A DNA stretch of 64,000 bases. Source: Amaranthus tricolor. Lineage: Eukaryota; Streptophyta; Magnoliopsida; Caryophyllales; Amaranthaceae. Under the pieces are notes generated by a model. The model ran no database searches. It was not told the origin of the DNA and was given only the letters and a program-made list of their open reading frames with translations. Below, piece by piece: positions 43,032 to 57,796 of this stretch; positions within the stretch are counted from its first letter, which is position 1, and each line of letters starts with the position of its first letter. The position numbers were made by a program, and so were the translations under genes. The DNA is taken from NCBI RefSeq assembly GCF_026212465.1, contig NC_080063.1:1614501-1678500 (forward strand), written 5' to 3'.

Positions 43032-45559
43032 AATGAACGGTGAAGAATGAACAAGGATCAATGATCAATGAAGAATGAACGACGAAGAATGAACAAGGAT
43101 CAATGATCAATGAAAAAACAACGATGAAGGATGAACAAGGATCAATGATCAATGACGAATGAACGATGAAGAATGAACAAGGATCAATGATCAATGAAGA
43201 ATTAACGATGAAAAATGAACAAGGATCAATGATCAATGAAGAATAAACGATGAAGAATGAACAAGGATCAATGGTTAATGACGAATGAACGATGAAAAAT
43301 GAACAAGGATCAATGATATATGAAGAATGAACGATGAAGAATGAACAAGGATCAATGATCAATGAAGAATAAACAAGAATTATTGGTCAATGACGAATGA
43401 ACGATGAAGAATGAACCAGGATCAATGATCAATGAATAATGAACGATGAAGAATGAACAAGGATCAATGATCAATGAAGAATGAACGATGAAGAATGAAC
43501 AAGGATCAATGATCAATCAAGAAAGAACGATGAAGAATGAACAAGGATCAATGATCAATGAAGAATGAACAAGAATTAATGGTCAATAACGAATGAACGA
43601 TGAAGAATGAACAAGGATCAATGATCAATGAAGAATGAACGATGAAGAATGAACAAGGATCAATGATCAATGAAGAATGAACGATGAAGAATGAACAAGG
43701 ATCAATGATCAATGACGAATGAACGATGAAGAATGAACAAGGATCAATGATCAATGAAGAATGAACAAGGATCATTGATCAATGAAAAATGAACGATGAA
43801 GAATGAACAAGGATCAATGATCAATGACGAATGAACGATGAAGAATGAACAAGGATCAATGAACAATGAAGAATGAACGATTAAGAATGAACAAGGATCA
43901 ATGATCAATGACGAATGAACGATGAAGAATGAACAAGGATCAATGATCAATGAACAATGAACGATGAAGAATGAACAAGGATCAATGATCAATGAAGAAT
44001 GAACGATGAAGAATGAACAAGGATTAATGGTCAATGACGAATGTACGATGAAGAATGAACAAGGATCAATGATCAATGAAGAATGAACAATGAAGAATGA
44101 ACAAGGATCAATGATAAATGACGAAGGAACGATAAAGAATGAACAAAGATCAATGATCAATGAAGAATGAACGATGAAGAATGAACAAGGATCAATGATC
44201 AATGACGAATGAACGATGAAGAATGAACAAGGATCAATGATCAATGAAGAATGAACGATGAAGAATGAACAAGGATCAATGATCAATGAAGAATGAACGA
44301 TGAAGAATGAACAAGGATCAATGCTCAAATGACGAATGAACGGTGAAGAATGAACAAGGATAATTGATCAATGAAGAATGAACGATGAAGAATGAACAAG
44401 GATCAATGATCAATGAAGAATGAACGATGAAGAATGAACAAGTTTTAATGATCAATGACGAATGAACGATGAAGAATGAACAAGGATCAATGATCAATGA
44501 AGAATGAACGATGAAGAATGAACAAGGATTAATGGTCAATGACGAATGTACGATGAAGAATGAACAAGGATCAATGATCAATGAAGAATGAACAATGAAG
44601 AATGAACAAGGATCAATGATAAATGACGAAGGAACGATAAAGAATGAACAAAGATCAATGATCAATGAAGAATGAACGATGAAGAATGAACAAGGATCAA
44701 TGATCAATGACGAATGAACGATGAAGAATGAACAAGGATCAATGATCAATGAAGAATGAACGATGAAGAATGAACAAGGATCAATGATCAATGAAGAATG
44801 AACGATGAAGAATGAACAAGGATCAATGATCAATGACGAATGAACGATGAAGAATGAACAAGGATTATTGGTCAATGACAAATGAACGATGATGAATGAA
44901 CAAGGATCAATGATCAATGAAGAATGAACGATAAAGAATGAACAAGGATTCATGGTCAATGACGAATGTACGATGAAGAATGAACAAGGATCAATGATCA
45001 ATGAAGAATGAACAATGAAGAATGAACAAGGATCAATGATAAATGACGAAGGAACGATAAAGAATGAACAAAGATCAATGATCAATGAAGAATGAACGAT
45101 GAAGAATGAACAAGGATCAATGATCAATGAAGAATGAACGATGAAGAATGAACAAGGATCAATGATCAATGAAGAATAAACGATGAAGAATGAACAAGGG
45201 TCAATGATCAATGAAGAATGAACGATGAAGAATGAACAAGGATCAATGATCGATGAATAATGAACGATGAAGAATGAACAAAGCTCAATGATCAATGACG
45301 AATGAACGATGAAAAATGAACAAGGATCAATGATCAATGAAGAATGAACGATGAAGAATGAACAAGGATCAATGATCAATGATCAATGACGAATGAACGA
45401 TGAAGAATGAACAAGGATCAATGATCAATGAACAATGAACGATGAAGAATGAACAAGGATCAATGATCAATGAAGAATGAACGATGAAGAATGAACAAGG
45501 ATCAATGATCAATGAAGAATGAACGATGAAGAATGAACAAGGATCAATGCTCAACGACG
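43032..45559 (+). repeat. HOR copy C14, 2528 bp, rearranged order
   Basis: The copy starts normally (u1 to the u14 28-bp subunit near 43567), then jumps to the u47/u48 type (GGATCATTGATC, about 43771) and from there back to u18. It then runs through an AAGTTTTAATG variant (about 44440) and a 420-bp-spaced pair of AAGGAACGATAAAG subunits (44629, 45049). After u32 it goes directly to the 49-bp-type AATGATC doubling (45371) and on to the anchor. It lacks the 28-bp/43-bp block that normally follows u32. It is a mosaic of the reference order and the 2060-bp form found to its left. Confidence 0.88.
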
Positions 45560-48500
45560 AATGAACGGTGAAGAATGAACAAGGATCAATGATCAATGAA
45601 GAATGAACGACGAAGAATGAACAAGGATCAATGATCAATGAAAAAACAACGATGAAGGATGAACAAGGATCAATGATCAATGACGAATGAACGATGAAGA
45701 ATGAACAAGGATCAATGATCAATGAAGAATTAACGATGAAAAATGAACAAGGATCAATGATCAATGAAGAATAAACGATGAAGAATGAACAAGGATCAAT
45801 GGTTAATGACGAATGAACGATGAAAAATGAACAAGGATCAATGATATATGAAGAATGAACGATGAAGAATGAACAAGGATCAATGATCAATGAAGAATAA
45901 ACAAGAATTATTGGTCAATGACGAATGAACGATGAAGAATGAACCAGGATCAATGATCAATGAATAATGAACGATGAAGAATGAACAAGGATCAATGATC
46001 AATGAAGAATGAACGATGAAGAATGAACAAGGATCAATGATCAATCAAGAAAGAACGATGAAGAATGAACAAGGATCAATGATCAATGAAGAATGAACAA
46101 GAATTAATGGTCAATAACGAATGAACGATGAAGAATGAACAAGGATCAATGATCAATGAAGAATGAACGATGAAGAATGAACAAGGATCAATGATCAATG
46201 AAGAATGAACGATGAAGAATGAACAAGGATCAATGATCAATGACGAATGAACGATGAAGAATGAACAAGGATCAATGATCAATGAAGAATGAACAAGGAT
46301 CATTGATCAATGAAAAATGAACGATGAAGAATGAACAAGGATCAATGATCAATGACGAATGAACGATGAAGAATGAACAAGGATCAATGAACAATGAAGA
46401 ATGAACGATTAAGAATGAACAAGGATCAATGATCAATGACGAATGAACGATGAAGAATGAACAAGGATCAATGATCAATGAACAATGAACGATGAAGAAT
46501 GAACAAGGATCAATGATCAATGAAGAATGAACGATGAAGAATGAACAAGGATTAATGGTCAATGACGAATGTACGATGAAGAATGAACAAGGATCAATGA
46601 TCAATGAAGAATGAACAATGAAGAATGAACAAGGATCAATGATAAATGACGAAGGAACGATAAAGAATGAACAAAGATCAATGATCAATGAAGAATGAAC
46701 GATGAAGAATGAACAAGGATCAATGATCAATGACGAATGAACGATGAAGAATGAACAAGGATCAATGATCAATGAAGAATGAACGATGAAGAATGAACAA
46801 GGATCAATGATCAATGAAGAATGAACGATGAAGAATGAACAAGGATCAATGCTCAAATGACGAATGAACGGTGAAGAATGAACAAGGATAATTGATCAAT
46901 GAAGAATGAACGATGAAGAATGAACAAGGATCAATGATCAATGAAGAATGAACGATGAAGAATGAACAAGTTTTAATGATCAATGACGAATGAACGATGA
47001 AGAATGAACAAGGATCAATGATCAATGAAGAATGAACGATGAAGAATGAACAAGGATTAATGGTCAATGACGAATGTACGATGAAGAATGAACAAGGATC
47101 AATGATCAATGAAGAATGAACAATGAAGAATGAACAAGGATCAATGATAAATGACGAAGGAACGATAAAGAATGAACAAAGATCAATGATCAATGAAGAA
47201 TGAACGATGAAGAATGAACAAGGATCAATGATCAATGACGAATGAACGATGAAGAATGAACAAGGATCAATGATCAATGAAGAATGAACGATGAAGAATG
47301 AACAAGGATCAATGATCAATGAAGAATGAACGATGAAGAATGAACAAGGATCAATGATCAATGACGAATGAACGATGAAGAATGAACAAGGATTATTGGT
47401 CAATGACAAATGAACGATGATGAATGAACAAGGATCAATGATCAATGAAGAATGAACGATAAAGAATGAACAAGGATTCATGGTCAATGACGAATGTACG
47501 ATGAAGAATGAACAAGGATCAATGATCAATGAAGAATGAACAATGAAGAATGAACAAGGATCAATGATAAATGACGAAGGAACGATAAAGAATGAACAAA
47601 GATCAATGATCAATGAAGAATGAACGATGAAGAATGAACAAGGATCAATGATCAATGAAGAATGAACGATGAAGAATGAACAAGGATCAATGATCAATGA
47701 AGAATAAACGATGAAGAATGAACAAGGGTCAATGATCAATGAAGAATGAACGATGAAGAATGAACAAGGATCAATGATCGATGAATAATGAACGATGAAG
47801 AATGAACAAAGCTCAATGATCAATGACGAATGAACGATGAAAAATGAACAAGGATCAATGATCAATGAAGAATGAACGATGAAGAATGAACAAGGATCAA
47901 TGATCAATGAAGAATAAACAAGAATTATTGGTCAATGACGAATGAACGATGAAGAATGAACAAGGATCAATGATCAATGAAGAATGAACGATGAAGAATG
48001 AACAAGGATCAATGCTCAAATGACGAATGAACGGTGAAGAATGAACAACGATAATTGATCAATGAAGAATGAACGATGAAGAATGAACAAGGATCAATAA
48101 TCAATGAAAAATGAACGATGAAGAATGAACAAGGATCAATGATCAATGACGAACGAACGATGAAGAATGAACAAGGATCAATGATCAATGAACAATGAAC
48201 GATGAAGAATGAACAAGGATCAATGATCAATGAAGAATGAACGATGAAGAATGAACAAGGATTAATGGTCAATGACGAATGAACGATGAAGAATGAACAA
48301 GGATCAATGATCAATGAAGAATAAACGATGAAGAATGAACAAGGATCAATGATCAATGAAGAATTAACAAGGATCAATGATCAATGACGAATGAACTATG
48401 AAGAATGAACAAGGATCAATGATCAATGACGAATGAACGATGAAGAATGAACAAGGATCAATGATCAATGAAGAATGAATGATGAAGAATGAACAAGGAT

Positions 48501-48774
48501 CAATTGTCAATGACGAATGAACGATGAAGAATGAACAAGGATAAATGATCAATGAAGAATGAACGATTAAGAATGAACAAGGATCAATGATCAATGATCA
48601 ATGACGAATGAACGATGAAGAATGAACAAGGATCAATGATCAATGAACAATGAACGATGAAGAATGAACAAGGATCAATGATCAATGAAGAATGAACGAT
48701 GAAGAATGAACAAGGATCAATGATCAATGAAGAATGAACGATGAAGAATGAACAAGGATCAATGCTCAACGACG
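45560..48774 (+). repeat. HOR copy C15, expanded to 3215 bp
   Basis: It exceeds the reference by 883 bp, one 43-bp plus twenty 42-bp subunits. 43-bp markers lie at 46848 and 48011. The segment 46076-47907 matches 43548-45379 of the previous copy in order and length at an offset of 2528. It includes the GGATCATTGATC 28-bp subunit followed within two subunits by the u18-type AATGAACAATGAAG, the AAGTTTTAATG variant (about 46968) and two AAGGAACGATAAAG subunits 420 bp apart (47157, 47577). Confidence 0.9.
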
Positions 48775-50952
48775 AATGAACGGTGAAGAATGAACAAGGA
48801 TCAATGATCAATGAAGAATGAACGACGAAGAATGAACAAGGATCAATGATCAATGAAAAAACAACGATGAAGGATGAACAAGGATCAATGATCAATGACG
48901 AATGAACGATGAAGAATGAACAAGGATCAATGATCAATGAAGAATTAACGATGAAAAATGAACAAGGATCAATGATCAATGAAGAATAAACGATGAAGAA
49001 TGAACAAGGATCAATGGTTAATGACGAATGAACGATGAAAAATGAACAAGGATCAATGATATATGAAGAATGAACGATGAAGAATGAACAAGGATCAATG
49101 ATCAATGAAGAATAAACAAGAATTATTGGTCAATGACGAATGAACGATGAAGAATGAACCAGGATCAATGATCAATGAATAATGAACGATGAAGAATGAA
49201 CAAGGATCAATGATCAATGAAGAATGAACGATGAAGAATGAACAAGGATCAATGATCAATCAAGAAAGAACGATGAAGAATGAACAAGGATCAATGATCA
49301 ATGAAGAATGAACAAGAATTAATGGTCAATAACGAATGAACGATGAAGAATGAACAAGGATCAATGATCAATGAAGAATGAACGATGAAGAATGAACAAG
49401 GATCAATGATCAATGAAGAATGAACGATGAAGAATGAACAAGGATCAATGATCAATGACGAATGAACGATGAAGAATGAACAAGGATCAATGAACAATGA
49501 AGAATGAACGATTAAGAATGAACAAGGATCAATGATCAATGACGAATGAACGATGAAGAATGAACAAGGATTATTGGTCAATGACAAATGAACGATAATG
49601 AATGAACAAGGATCAATGATCAATGAAGAATGAACGATGAAGAATGAACAAGGATTCATGGTCAATGACGAATGTACGATGAAGAATGAACAAGGATCAA
49701 TGATCAATGAAGAATGAACAATGAAGAATGAACAAGGATCAATGATAAATGACGAAGGAACGATAAAGAATGAACAAAGATCAATGATCAATGAAGAATG
49801 AACGATGAAGAATGAACAAGGATCAATGATCAATGAAGAATGAACGATGAAGAATGAACAAGGATCAATGATCAATGAAGAATAAACGATGAAGAATGAA
49901 CAAGGGTCAATGATCAATGAAGAATGAACGATGAAGAATGAACAAGGATCAATGATCGATGAATAATGAACGATGAAGAATGAACAAAGCTCAATGATCA
50001 ATGACGAATGAACGATGAAAAATGAACAAGGATCAATGATAAATGAAGAATGAACGATGAAGAATGAACAAGGATCAATGATCAATGAAGAATAAACAAG
50101 AATTATTGGTCAATGACGAATGAACGATGAAGAATGAACAAGGATCAATGATCAATGAAGAATGAACGATGAAGAATGAACAAGGATCAATGCTCAAATG
50201 ACGAATGAACGGTGAAGAATGAACAACGATAATTGATCAATGAAGAATGAACGATGAAGAATGAACAAGGATCAATAATCAATGAAAAATGAACGATGAA
50301 GAATGAACAAGGATCAATGATCAATGACGAACGAACGATGAAGAATGAACAAGGATCAATGATCAATGAACAATGAACGATGAAGAATGAACAAGGATCA
50401 ATGATCAATGAAGAATGAACGATGAAGAATGAACAAGGATTAATGGTCAATGACGAATGAACGATGAAGAATGAACAAGGATCAATGATCAATGAAGAAT
50501 AAACGATGAAGAATGAACAAGGATCAATGATCAATGAAGAATGAACAAGGATCAATGATCAATGACGAATGAACTATGAAGAATGAACAAGGATCAATGA
50601 TCAATGACGAATGAACGATGAAGAATGAACAAGGATCAATGATCAATGAAGAATGAATGATGAAGAATGAACAAGGATCAATGGTCAATGACGAATGAAC
50701 GATGAAGAATGAACAAGGATAAATGATCAATGAAGAATGAACGATTAAGAATGAACAAGGATCAATGATCAATGATCAATGACGAATGAACGATGAAGAA
50801 TGAACAAGGATCAATGATCAATGAACAATGAACGATGAAGAATGAACAAGGATCAATGATCAATGAAGAATGAACGATGAAGAATGAACAAGGATCAATG
50901 ATCAATGAAGAATGAACGATGAAGAATGAACAAGGATCAATGCTCAACGACG
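48775..50952 (+). repeat. HOR copy C16, 2178 bp
   Basis: It is shorter than the reference by 154 bp, equal to three 42-bp and one 28-bp subunit. The missing part is the u45-u48 region: the AACTATGAAG subunit at 50573 is followed by the u49/u50 sequence, and the 28-bp subunit with GGATCATTGATC is absent. AACAACGATAATTG (about 50222) and GACGAACGAACG (about 50328) are shared with the copies near 42.3 and 48.0 kb. Confidence 0.9.
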
Positions 50953-53607
50953 AATGAACGGTGAAGAATGAACAAGGATCAATGATCAATGAAGAATGAA
51001 CGACGAAGAATGAACAAGGATCAATGATCAATGAAAAAACAACGATGAAGGATGAACAAGGATCAATGATCAATGACGAATGAACGATGAAGAATGAACA
51101 AGGATCAATGATCAATGAAGAATTAACGATGAAAAATGAACAAGGATCAATGATCAATGAAGAATAAACGATGAAGAATGAACAAGGATCAATGGTTAAT
51201 GACGAATGAACGATGAAAAATGAACAAGGATCAATGATATATGAAGAATGAACGATGAAGAATGAACAAGGATCAATGATCAATGAAGAATAAACAAGAA
51301 TTATTGGTCAATGACGAATGAACGATGAAGAATGAACCAGGATCAATGATCAATGAATAATGAACGATGAAGAATGAACAAGGATCAATGATCAATGAAG
51401 AATGAACGATGAAGAATGAACAAGGATCAATGATCAATCAAGAAAGAACGATGAAGAATGAACAAGGATCAATGATCAATGAAGAATGAACAAGAATTAA
51501 TGGTCAATAACGAATGAACGATGAAGAATGAACAAGGATCAATGATCAATGAAGAATGAACGATGAAGAATGAACAAGGATCAATGATCAATGAAGAATG
51601 AACGATGAAGAATGAACAAGGATCAATGATCAATGACGAATGAACGATGAAGAATGAACAAGGATCAATGAACAATGAAGAATGAACGATTAAGAATGAA
51701 CAAGGATCAATGATCAATGACGAATGAACGATGAAGAATGAACAAGGATTATTGGTCAATGACAAATGAACGATAATGAATGAACAAGGATCAATGATCA
51801 ATGAAGAATGAACGATGAAGAATGAACAAGGATTCATGGTCAATGACGAATGTACGATGAAGAATGAACAAGGATCAATGATCAATGAAGAATGAACAAT
51901 GAAGAATGAACAAGGATCAATGATAAATGACGAAGGAACGATAAAGAATGAACAAAGATCAATGATCAATGAAGAATGAACGATGAAGAATGAACAAGGA
52001 TCAATGATCAATGAAGAATGAACGATGAAGAATGAACAAGGATCAATGATCAATGAAGAATAAACGATGAAGAATGAACAAGGGTCAATGATCAATGAAG
52101 AATGAACGATGAAGAATGAACAAGGATCAATGATCGATGAATAATGAACGATGAAGAATGAACAAAGCTCAATGATCAATGACGAATGAACGATGAAAAA
52201 TGAACAAGGATCAATGATCAATGAAGAATGAACGATGAAGAATGAACAAGGATCAATGATCAATGAAGAATAAACAAGAATTATTGGTCAATGACGAATG
52301 AACGATGAAGAATGAAAAAGGATCAATGATCAATGAAGAATGAACGATGAAGAATGAACAAGGATCAATGCTCAAATGACGAATGAACGGTGAAGAATGA
52401 ACAAGGATAATTGATCAATGAAGAATGAACGATGAAGAATGAACAAGGATCAATAATCAATGAAAAATGAACGATGAAGAATGAACAAGGATCAATGATC
52501 AATGACGAATGAACGATGAAGAATGAACAAGGATCAATGATCAATGAACAATGAGCGATGAAGAATGAACAAGGATCAATGATCAATGAAGAATGAACGA
52601 TGAAGAATGAACAAGGATTAATGGTCAATGACGAATGAACGATGAAGAATGAACAAGGATCAATGATCAATGAAGAATAAACAAGAATTATTGGTCAATG
52701 ACGAATGAACGATGAAGAATGAACAAGGATCAATGATTAATGAAGAATGAACGATGAAGAATGAACAAGGATCAATGCTCAAATGACGAATGAACGGTGA
52801 AGAATGAACAAGGATAATTGATCAATGAAGAATGAACGATGAAGAATGAACAAGGATCAATAATCAATGAAAAATGAACGATGAAGAATGAACAAGGATC
52901 AATGATCAATGACGAACGAACGTTGAAGAATGAACAAGGATCAATGATCAATGAACAATGAACGATGAAGAATGAACAAGGATCAATGATCAATGAAGAA
53001 TAAACGATGAAGAATGAACAAGGATCAATGATCAATGAAGAATGAACAAGGATCAATAATCAATGACGAATGAACTCTGAAGAATGAACAAGGATCAATG
53101 ATCAATGAAGAATGAACGATGAATAATGAACAAGGATCAATGATCAATGACGAATGAACGATGAAGAATGAACAAGGATCAATGATCAATGAAGAATGAA
53201 CAAGGATCATTGATCAATGAAAAATGAACGATGAAGAATGAACAAGGATCAATGATCAATGACGAATGAACGATGAAGAATGAACAAGGATCAATGATCA
53301 ATGAAGAATGAATGATGAAGAATGAACAAGGATCAATGGTCAATGACGAATGAACGATGAAGAATGAACAAGGATAAATGATCAATGAAGAATGAACGAT
53401 TAAGAATGAACAAGGATCAATGATCAATGATCAATGACGAATGAACGATGAAGAATGAACAAGGATCAATGATCAATGAACAATGAACGATGAAGAATGA
53501 ACAAGGATCAATGATCAATGAAGAATGAACGATGAAGAATGAACAAGGATCAATGATCAATGAAGAATGAACGATGAAGAATGAACAAGGATCAATGCTC
53601 AACGACG
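50953..53607 (+). repeat. HOR copy C17, 2655 bp
   Basis: It pairs with the following copy: same length, the same 407-bp internal duplication (43-bp markers at 52367 and 52774) and the same AATGAGCGATG (about 52551) and AACTCTGAAG (about 53073). It also carries GACGAACGAACG (about 52908), found in copies to its left but changed to GACGAATGAACG in the copy to its right. A net gain of 323 bp over the reference equals +407 minus 84 (two subunits). Confidence 0.92.
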
Positions 53608-56262
53608 AATGAACGGTGAAGAATGAACAAGGATCAATGATCAATGAAGAATGAACGACGAAGAATGAACAAGGATCAATGATCAATGAAAAAACAACGA
53701 TGAATGATGAACAAGGATCAATGATCAATGACGAATGAACGATGAAGAATGAACAAGGATCAATGATCAATGAAGAATTAACGATGAAAAATGAACAAGG
53801 ATCAATGATCAATGAAGAATAAACGATGAAGAATGAACAAGGATCAATGGTTAATGACGAATGAACGATGAAAAATGAACAAGGATCAATGATATATGAA
53901 GAATGAACGATGAAGAATGAACAAGGATCAATGATCAATGAAGAATAAACAAGAATTATTGGTCAATGACGAATGAACGATGAAGAATGAACCAGGATCA
54001 ATGATCAATGAATAATGAACGATGAAGAATGAACAAGGATCAATGATCAATGAAGAATGAACGATGAAGAATGAACAAGGATCAATGATCAATCAAGAAA
54101 GAACGATGAAGAATGAACAAGGATCAATGATCAATGAAGAATGAACAAGAATTAATGGTCAATAACGAATGAACGATGAAGAATGAACAAGGATCAATGA
54201 TCAATGAAGAATGAACGATGAAGAATGAACAAGGATCAATGATCAATGAAGAATGAACGATGAAGAATGAACAAGGATCAATGATCAATGATGAATGAAC
54301 GATGAAGAATGAACAAGGATCAATGAACATTGAAGAATGAACGATTAAGAATGAACAAGGATCAATGATCAATGACGAATGAACGATGAAGAATGAACAA
54401 GGATTATTGGTCAATGACAAATGAACGATAATGAATGAACAAGGATCAATGATCAATGAAGAATGAACGATGAAGAATGAACAAGGATTCATGGTCAATG
54501 ACGAATGTACGATGAAGAATGAACAAGGATCAATGATCAATGAAGAATGAACAATGAAGAATGAACAAGGATCAATGATAAATGACGAAGGAACGATAAA
54601 GAATGAACAAAGATCAATGATCAATGAAGAATGAACGATGAAGAATGAACAAGGATCAATGATCAATGAAGAATGAACGATGAAGAATGAACAAGGATCA
54701 ATGATCAATGAAGAATAAACGATGAAGAATGAACAAGGGTCAATGATCAATGAAGAATGAACGATGAAGAATGAACAAGGATCAATGATCGATGAATAAT
54801 GAACGATGAAGAATGAACAAAGCTCAATGATCAATGACGAATGAACGATGAAAAATGAACAAGGATCAATGATCAATGAAGAATGAACGATGAAGAATGA
54901 ACAAGGATCAATGATCAATGAAGAATAAACAAGAATTATTGGTCAATGACGAATGAACGATGAAGAATGAAAAAGGATCAATGATCAATGAAGAATGAAC
55001 GATGAAGAATGAACAAGGATCAATGCTCAAATGACGAATGAACGGTGAAGAATGAACAAGGATAATTGATCAATGAAGAATGAACGATGAAGAATGAACA
55101 AGGATCAATAATCAATGAAAAATGAACGATGAAGAATGAACAAGGATCAATGATCAATGACGAATGAACGATGAAGAATGAACAAGGATCAATGATCAAT
55201 GAACAATGAGCGATGAAGAATGAACAAGGATCAATGATCAATGAAGAATGAACGATGAAGAATGAACAAGGATTAATGGTCAATGACGAATGAACGATGA
55301 AGAATGAACAAGGATCAATGATCAATGAAGAATAAACAAGAATTATTGGTCAATGACGAATGAACGATGAAGAATGAACAAGGATCAATGATCAATGAAG
55401 AATGAACGATGAAGAATGAACAAGGATCAATGCTCAAATGACGAATGAACGGTGAAGAATGAACAAGGATAATTGATCAATGAAGAATGAACGATGAAGA
55501 ATGAACAAGGATCAATAATCAATGAAAAATGAACGATGAAGAATGAACAAGGATCAATGATCAATGACGAATGAACGATGAAGAATGAACAAGGATCAAT
55601 GATCAATGAACAATGAACGATGAAGAATGAACAAGGATCAATGATCAATGAAGAATAAACGATGAAGAATGAACAAGGATCAATGATCAATGAAGAATGA
55701 ACAAGGATCAATAATCAATGACGAATGAACTCTGAAGAATGAACAAGGATCAATGATCAATGAAGAATGAACGATGAATAATGAACAAGGATCAATGATC
55801 AATGACGAATGAACGATGAAGAATGAACAAGGATCAATGATCAATGAAGAATGAACAAGGATCATTGATCAATGAAAAATGAACGATGAAGAATGAACAA
55901 GGATCAATGATCAATGACGAATGAACGATGAAGAATGAACAAGGATCAATGATCAATGAAGAATGAATGATGAAGAATGAACAAGGATCAATGGTCAATG
56001 ACGAATGAACGATGAAGAATGAACAAGGATAAATGATCAATGAAGAATGAACGATTAAGAATGAACAAGGATCAATGATCAATGATCAATGACGAATGAA
56101 CGATGAAGAATGAACAAGGATCAATGATCAATGAACAATGAACGATGAAGAATGAACAAGGATCAATGATCAATGAAGAATGAACGATGAAGAATGAACA
56201 AGGATCAATGATCAATGAAGAATGAACGATGAAGAATGAACAAGGATCAATGCTCAACGACG
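53608..56262 (+). repeat. HOR copy C18, 2655 bp
   Basis: It is almost identical in layout to the preceding copy at an offset of 2655 bp. Both carry two 43-bp subunits 407 bp apart (markers at 55022 and 55429). The 407-bp segment equals one 43-bp, one 28-bp and eight 42-bp subunits, so it is an internal tandem duplication. Both share AATGAGCGATG (about 55206) and AACTCTGAAG (about 55728), and both lack two subunits near u41. Private changes here include AATGATGAATGAAC at about 54288 and AACATTGAAG at about 54326. Confidence 0.92.
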
Positions 56263-57796
56263 AATGAACGGTGAAGAATGAACAAGGATCAATGATCAAT
56301 GAAGAATGAACGACGAAGAATGAACAAGGATCAATGATCAATGAAAAAACAACGATGAAGGATGAACAAGGATCAATGATCAATGACGAATGAACGATGA
56401 AGAATGAACAAGGATCAATGATCAATGAAGAATTAACGATGAAAAATGAACAAGGATCAATGATCAATGAAGAATAAACGATGAAGAATGAACAAGGATC
56501 AATGGTTAATGACGAATGAACGATGAAAAATGAACAAGGATCAATGATATATGAAGAATGAACGATGAAGAATGAACAAGGATCAATGATCAATGAAGAA
56601 TAAACAAGAATTATTGGTCAATGACGAATGAACGATGAAGAATGAACCAGGATCAATGATCAATGAATAATGAACGATGAAGAATGAACAAGGATCAATG
56701 ATCAATGAAGAATGAACGATGAAGAATGAACAAGGATCAATGATCAATCAAGAAAGAACGATGAAGAATGAACAAGGATCAATGATCAATGAAGAATGAA
56801 CAAGAATTAATGGTCAATAACAAATGAACGATGAAGAATGAACAAGGATCAATGATCAATGAAGAATAAACAAGAATTATTGGTCAATGACGAATGAACG
56901 ATGAAGAATGAACAAGGATCAATGATCAATGAAGAATGAACGATGAAGAATGAACAAGGATCAATGCTCAAATGACGAATGAACGGTGAAGAATGAACAA
57001 GGATAATTGATCAATGAAGAATGAACGATGAAGAATGAACAAGGATCAATAATCAATGAAAAATGAACGATGAAGAATGAACAAGGATCAATGATCAATG
57101 ACGAATGAACGATGAAGAATGAACAAGGATCAATGATCAATGAACAATGAACGATGAAGAATGAACAAGGATCAATGATCAATGAAGAATAAACGATGAA
57201 GAATGAACAAGGATCAATGATCAATGAAGAATGAACAAGGATCAATAATCAATGACGAATGAACTCTGAAGAATGAACAAGGATCAATGATCAATGAAGA
57301 ATGAACGATGAATAATGAACAAGGATCAATGATCAATGACGAATGAACGATGAAGAATGAACAAGGATCAATGATCAATGAAGAATGAACAAGGATCATT
57401 GATCAATGAAAAATGAACGATGAAGAATGAACAAGGATCAATGATCAATGACGAATGAACGATGAAGAATGAACAAGGATCAATGATCAATGAAGAATGA
57501 ATGATGAAGAATGAACAAGGATCAATGGTCAATGACGAATGAACGATGAAGAATGAACAAGGATAAATGATCAATGAAGAATGAACGATTAAGAATGAAC
57601 AAGGATCAATGATCAATGATCAATGACGAATGAACGATGAAGAATGAACAAGGATCAATGATCAATGAACAATGAACGATGAAGAATGAACAAGGATCAA
57701 TGATCAATGAAGAATGAACGATGAAGAATGAACAAGGATCAATGATCAATGAAGAATGAACGATGAAGAATGAACAAGGATCAATGCTCAACGACG
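56263..57796 (+). repeat. HOR copy C19, shortened to 1534 bp
   Basis: It is shorter than the reference by 798 bp, exactly 19 subunits of 42 bp. The u14 28-bp subunit (about 56793; here ending AATAACA) and u15 are followed directly by the u33 28-bp subunit (about 56869), a loss of u16-u32 (17 subunits). A second loss of two subunits lies near u41 (about 57180). The second loss and the AACTCTGAAG form of u45 (57262) are shared with the two copies to the left, so those changes came first and the 17-subunit loss is specific to this copy. Confidence 0.9.
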
